Source: Gymnorhina tibicen (Eukaryota > Chordata > Aves > Passeriformes > Artamidae). From it: a stretch of DNA of 64,000 nucleotides. The notes beneath the pieces were generated by a model. That model was given only the letters and a program-made list of their open reading frames with translations, had not been told where the DNA came from and ran no database searches. The translations under genes were made by a program, and so were the position numbers. Of the stretch, positions 60,151-64,000 are shown in pieces. The stretch lies in the NCBI GenBank assembly GCA_013399875.1, contig VXAZ01006779.1:1333648-1397647 (forward strand), written 5' to 3'. Every line of letters begins with the position of its first letter. Within the stretch, counting starts at the first letter, position 1.

Positions 60151-63100
60151 GATACCTTTTCATGTTTCTGTATCTATTTCAGTATTGTGACCTAAATGTT
60201 CTACCATTCTGGGTTCAGTTAAGTGTCAGATTTGCATTAAGGGAAAGCTTAAGCATAATAAATCTTGGACATCAGAAGCAAATTTTGAAAGTATAAATGC
60301 AAAAAGAAATAAAATACATACATGCACGTACAAGGGTTTCTCTTGATCTCATTCACCAAAGTTTTCTGAACTGGAAGTTTTCATACAGCCTTCTAAAACA
60401 TTCTCTGCTACTGAAGTTCTTGGCCAGCAAATAGAATATAATGACATTAATTTATTCCATTATCAAGCTGAGCATTTTTAATCGCATTTCAATTGTCTTT
60501 ACAACTTGAACATTTTCTTTCCTCCACTAGAAAACTCCTGTTTCATCTTATGATTTAGTTTCTCTTTAGTTAATTTCTTTAAACTCATCAAAGAATTATC
60601 CAAAATTTTATTCAAATTATGCAACAATCAACGTGACTGCTTTTTGTTGTCTTAGCTTTTTGTTTCTTTAAATACATTCATCTTATAAGTTTTGTATCAC
60701 TCGGGACTTTGCATGCAGTCCAGAAAGCCATTATAAGGGAAAAGTATTTGGGTTTTCTTGTTTGTTTTTGTTATGTTTTGTTTTTTCCTCGTCCCACCCT
60801 CTCCATCCCCCTTCCCCCTAGAAAAACCACAGGCATACTTTTGTATAAAGGAAATAATTTGACAGAATTTTAAAACTTAACATTTTGAAAATATCTACAA
60901 GTGGTATTTATTTAATTTATGTGACTGTTGTTTTATTTTTAAAGCTGCTCATCTATATTTTTTCCTGATATTTATCCAAATAAAAATTTCTCAGTGGAAA
61001 CAGTGTAGAAATTATTTTGATTACCAACTCTTCAAATTACTATAGATTTCAGGAGGCAAGGATTAGAGGATAAAGTAGCTGTGTATCTTTGTCTCTACAC
61101 AGCTTCCAAGCCATCCTGTGTCATCATTTCTAGATCTGTGTAGGAGTGGATGGTACTTTTTCCTAAAGCGATGGTCTAATATGAAGCATGTAGTCTCTGC
61201 ATACCCACTTGTCTAAAAAAAGGCCAACTTTTCTAGGACTATTAGCCAGTTACCTCCCTCAGCTGCACAATTCTGTGCAAACACTGGAGAAAACCGGGAG
61301 ACTTCTATACTCAAGTACACGAAGGTACACTTGCTCTGTACTTTGGAAGGAGGGAAATTTTTAAGTATAGTACCTTAAGAATGTGTTTAAGAAAGAAAGG
61401 GAGAATGAGAGAGTACATCTGGCATATTCACACCATCACCAGAGTTCTGTGACCAGCTAGGAGTCTTTCTCTTGCTATCTTATGCCTGTTGCTCAACCTT
61501 GAGTCATACTGGTCCAATAAAACCTGGATTCATTAATTTAAATAAATAAACTTTTTTTTCAATTAAATGTCACAAATATGAAGTCTTCTCTGATACCAGC
61601 ATTCAAGGACTGCCATATAGCATCTCTATCAAAACAGATACAAAGAGATAAGGACAAATAAATTAAATTGAAAAGTGTATTATTTAGTCATTAGTGATGT
61701 ATCACTGTATGATTCAATTGCATCTCATCCAGAAACAATTATTTCTAATATTAACATTTCATAAAATGGTCCCATTTCTGCTGGTTTTCATGGAGCTATG
61801 TTATCTTCCTAGGAAACTGACATTCATTTCAAGAAAAGAGTATGTAAAATAATACACTCCTCTGTGCCTGTTGCAAGCACAAACTTGGTAAAAATAACAC
61901 AAAATTTCATTTTCCGCTACACCTAATAACATGCACTCTCAGCTCTTCACCTGCACATTAACTTTGCAACATAAATACACAGTTAACAGAAATAAACATT
62001 AAAAACTCTAAATCAGACAAATGTGACAAGGCCCTGTGATTTAAGCACAGCTGAATCATAAATTCTGCTAGGGAAGTTGTAGCAAAGTGCAAAGCCTCAA
62101 AAGAGTTTAGAAATCATACAGTTCTCTCACAGGGAATATTTACAACATATTTCTCCTTTGTGGTCTTTTCTCAGGAATGATACATCAGTGAGAGAGTATG
62201 AGCTGGGAGGAACAACAAGATTTTGGCAGCAGAATGCCTTCATTAGTCACAAACACGCTCCTCATTTAGGACTGCTTGCCACCAAGGGGATCCCCATGAA
62301 CATAAGACAACACTTTAATTTCTTTATCACCTGGTGACCAAGCATACAGACAGTCTAACAGATGGATGTGTACAAAGACAAGGCAAAAACTCAGCACCCA
62401 CATCAAGGTGAAGTATTTCATGTGGAGTCTGTATCCAGCTACACCAAACGCAGGCTTGTGATAAACCACAGCCTCAGCGTGTGTAGGATTATTATAGACT
62501 AAATTTAGTTTAATCCCCAACAACTCTAATAATATAGAACTATAATTATTTAACACTCCCTAGGGAAGAGAGCAATTCAGTACATTCACACAACTTTCCA
62601 GTTGTTCCTAGGAGCCTTCTGCAAATATGGAGACCTTCTCATTTGAAAAGAAATTTGAATGCAGAAAATCTAAGAGGCGTAGGTTATTTTATACATGTAG
62701 AAATACTGTGAAGCTAACAGATGTAGCAAAAGTCTATGTTAGATCCTACAGGAGGGGAACGTGAGTTTGTCTTACCACAAAACAGTTTTATTCACTTACA
62801 CTCATGCTCTCACACCACCATCAACCACCAAAAGAGTTGAGTCTAAGTAGTCTGGCCTTCAGCACTAAGACATTTATCCTGTGGTCTAGTAAAGATTAAA
62901 AATGAGAATAATAACATGTGACAAGAGCTATCCAGTTCTGCTTATCCAGGTACCATCAAAATCCAAACATTCCTGAAATTTTTTCAATCTGGTGATTGTA
63001 CAACTAGTCATACCACTTCTTTTTGCATTCGTATAAATTTAACAAATTTCTCTTTCTCTTCTGTTACAAATCTCTACTTATAACATTGATGCCTGATATT

Positions 63101-64000
63101 TTAGAATTATGGTGTGTTTAACAGGGTCCTAACTACCATGGCATGAAAGCCACATTATTCTGACACTATTATTGCTTGATCTCACTTAAGAACATAGATG
63201 ATCCCAGAATTTTGCTTTCTGTACACCTGATGGCCTGAACTATTATTTCAGACTCACTAATAATTTCTAAATATTATTTTATTTTATGATGGATTTAGAA
63301 TAGCCACAGTTATAAAAAGCTCATGCTTATGGTAGGCAGTTCTAAGCATTGCCATTAAAGGTTTAAATGTAATTAGACTGTGATGTAGTACATTATGGGA
63401 CCATAAAAATACACACTCAAAAGAGGCTAATAGTGCCAGTCAGATTATATAGACTGACATATAAATTAAACAAACTCTGTTTGAGCTCAAAAGAGTATTT
63501 GGTGGTTATGCTACTACACAGAATTTATGAAAATAAGTGACTGCACCTATGCCAAAACAAACTACATGTATATTATGAAACAGGGAGTGTACTGAAGCTA
63601 ACCATGGTGTGAATAGTTTCTAAAGCCCTCTTGGATGCATCCTGCTACATGTATAATTTTGAAGTCATAAAAATGAGAGGAAAAAAAACCTCCCAATAGA
63701 AATAACCACATGAATTTTAATTCCATGAGCCAATGGCATTACTGACATGAACACCAGCAGTGAGGCAGCCTATCTTTTAAGAAACCAGTGAAAACATATA
63801 TGCATAATTCCTTTGGGCTTTTTGAAGTTGTCAGAGAGATCTGTGTAGCCATAGTGTGGTTATATGACCACAAAAGGAGACTCCAAGTACAAGTGACTCA
63901 AAATTCCAAGTCCTAAAATTCTGTTCAGAGCCAATCCCTATACTTGGAACAGATGCAGTCTTCAGTGTCCTCCTAGCATTCATGCATTATGGCATTAGCT
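60151..64000. other. AT-rich non-coding sequence, no confirmed gene
   Basis: About 3.8 kb to the window end with no confirmed gene. At 62.2-62.56 kb the composition is more balanced and the minus strand has a 96-codon open frame (62266-62556) with a hydrophobic middle segment. No domain is recognised and there is no supporting context. The sequence 'ccaataaaacctgg' at about 61.51 kb contains a polyadenylation hexamer, without anything upstream that I can call a gene. Confidence 0.55.

Overview
This window looks like non-coding nuclear DNA from a bird. It is visibly AT-rich, has no convincing protein-coding gene, and is littered with CR1 (chicken repeat 1) LINE fragments. Several of these carry the avian-type CR1 3' end, with a 'cttccaacc' stretch followed by 'attctatgattc'-like repeats. 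I see no Alu, L1, B1/B2 or MIR, which argues against a mammal. The solo LTRs resemble families I associate with songbird genomes, so a passerine is my best guess. That part rests on memory of the repeat families and was not searched.

Layout. 1-9.9 kb: one CR1 3' fragment (about 1.06-1.48 kb), a simple-repeat patch at 2.8-2.9 kb, an imperfect hairpin near 9.25 kb, otherwise unique AT-rich sequence. 9.9-24.9 kb: three CR1 copies on the plus strand (9.99, 16.5 and 21.8-23.0 kb) and one much older CR1/L3-like copy (24.3-24.8 kb). 26-31 kb: CR1 scraps and an unexplained GC-richer patch (29.7-30.25 kb). 31.2-31.9 kb: a solo LTR on the plus strand. 34.8-35.3 kb: another ancient CR1/L3-like copy on the minus strand. 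43.2-43.7 kb: a well-preserved ERVL-like solo LTR with a perfect 5-bp target duplication. 46.6-49.0 kb: the most structured part, with a GC-rich solo LTR (near-perfect 6-bp duplication) and then a CR1 split by a second GC-rich LTR (perfect 6-bp duplication). 50.8-57.0 kb: a minus-strand CR1, a minus-strand solo LTR (52.2-52.8 kb) related at its ends to the one at 31.2 kb, and a plus-strand CR1 at 56.7-57.0 kb. 57-64 kb: pyrimidine-rich unique sequence, a probable ancient CR1 remnant at 59.3-59.6 kb and an unidentified GC-richer block at 59.7-60.15 kb.

Nothing here works together as a pathway or operon. The window is best read as a gene desert or the interior of a very large intron, where layers of retrotransposon insertions of different ages can be ordered relative to one another. 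All endogenous-retrovirus signals are LTRs without gag, pol or env. I found no CRISPR array, tRNA, rRNA or novel defence-like system.
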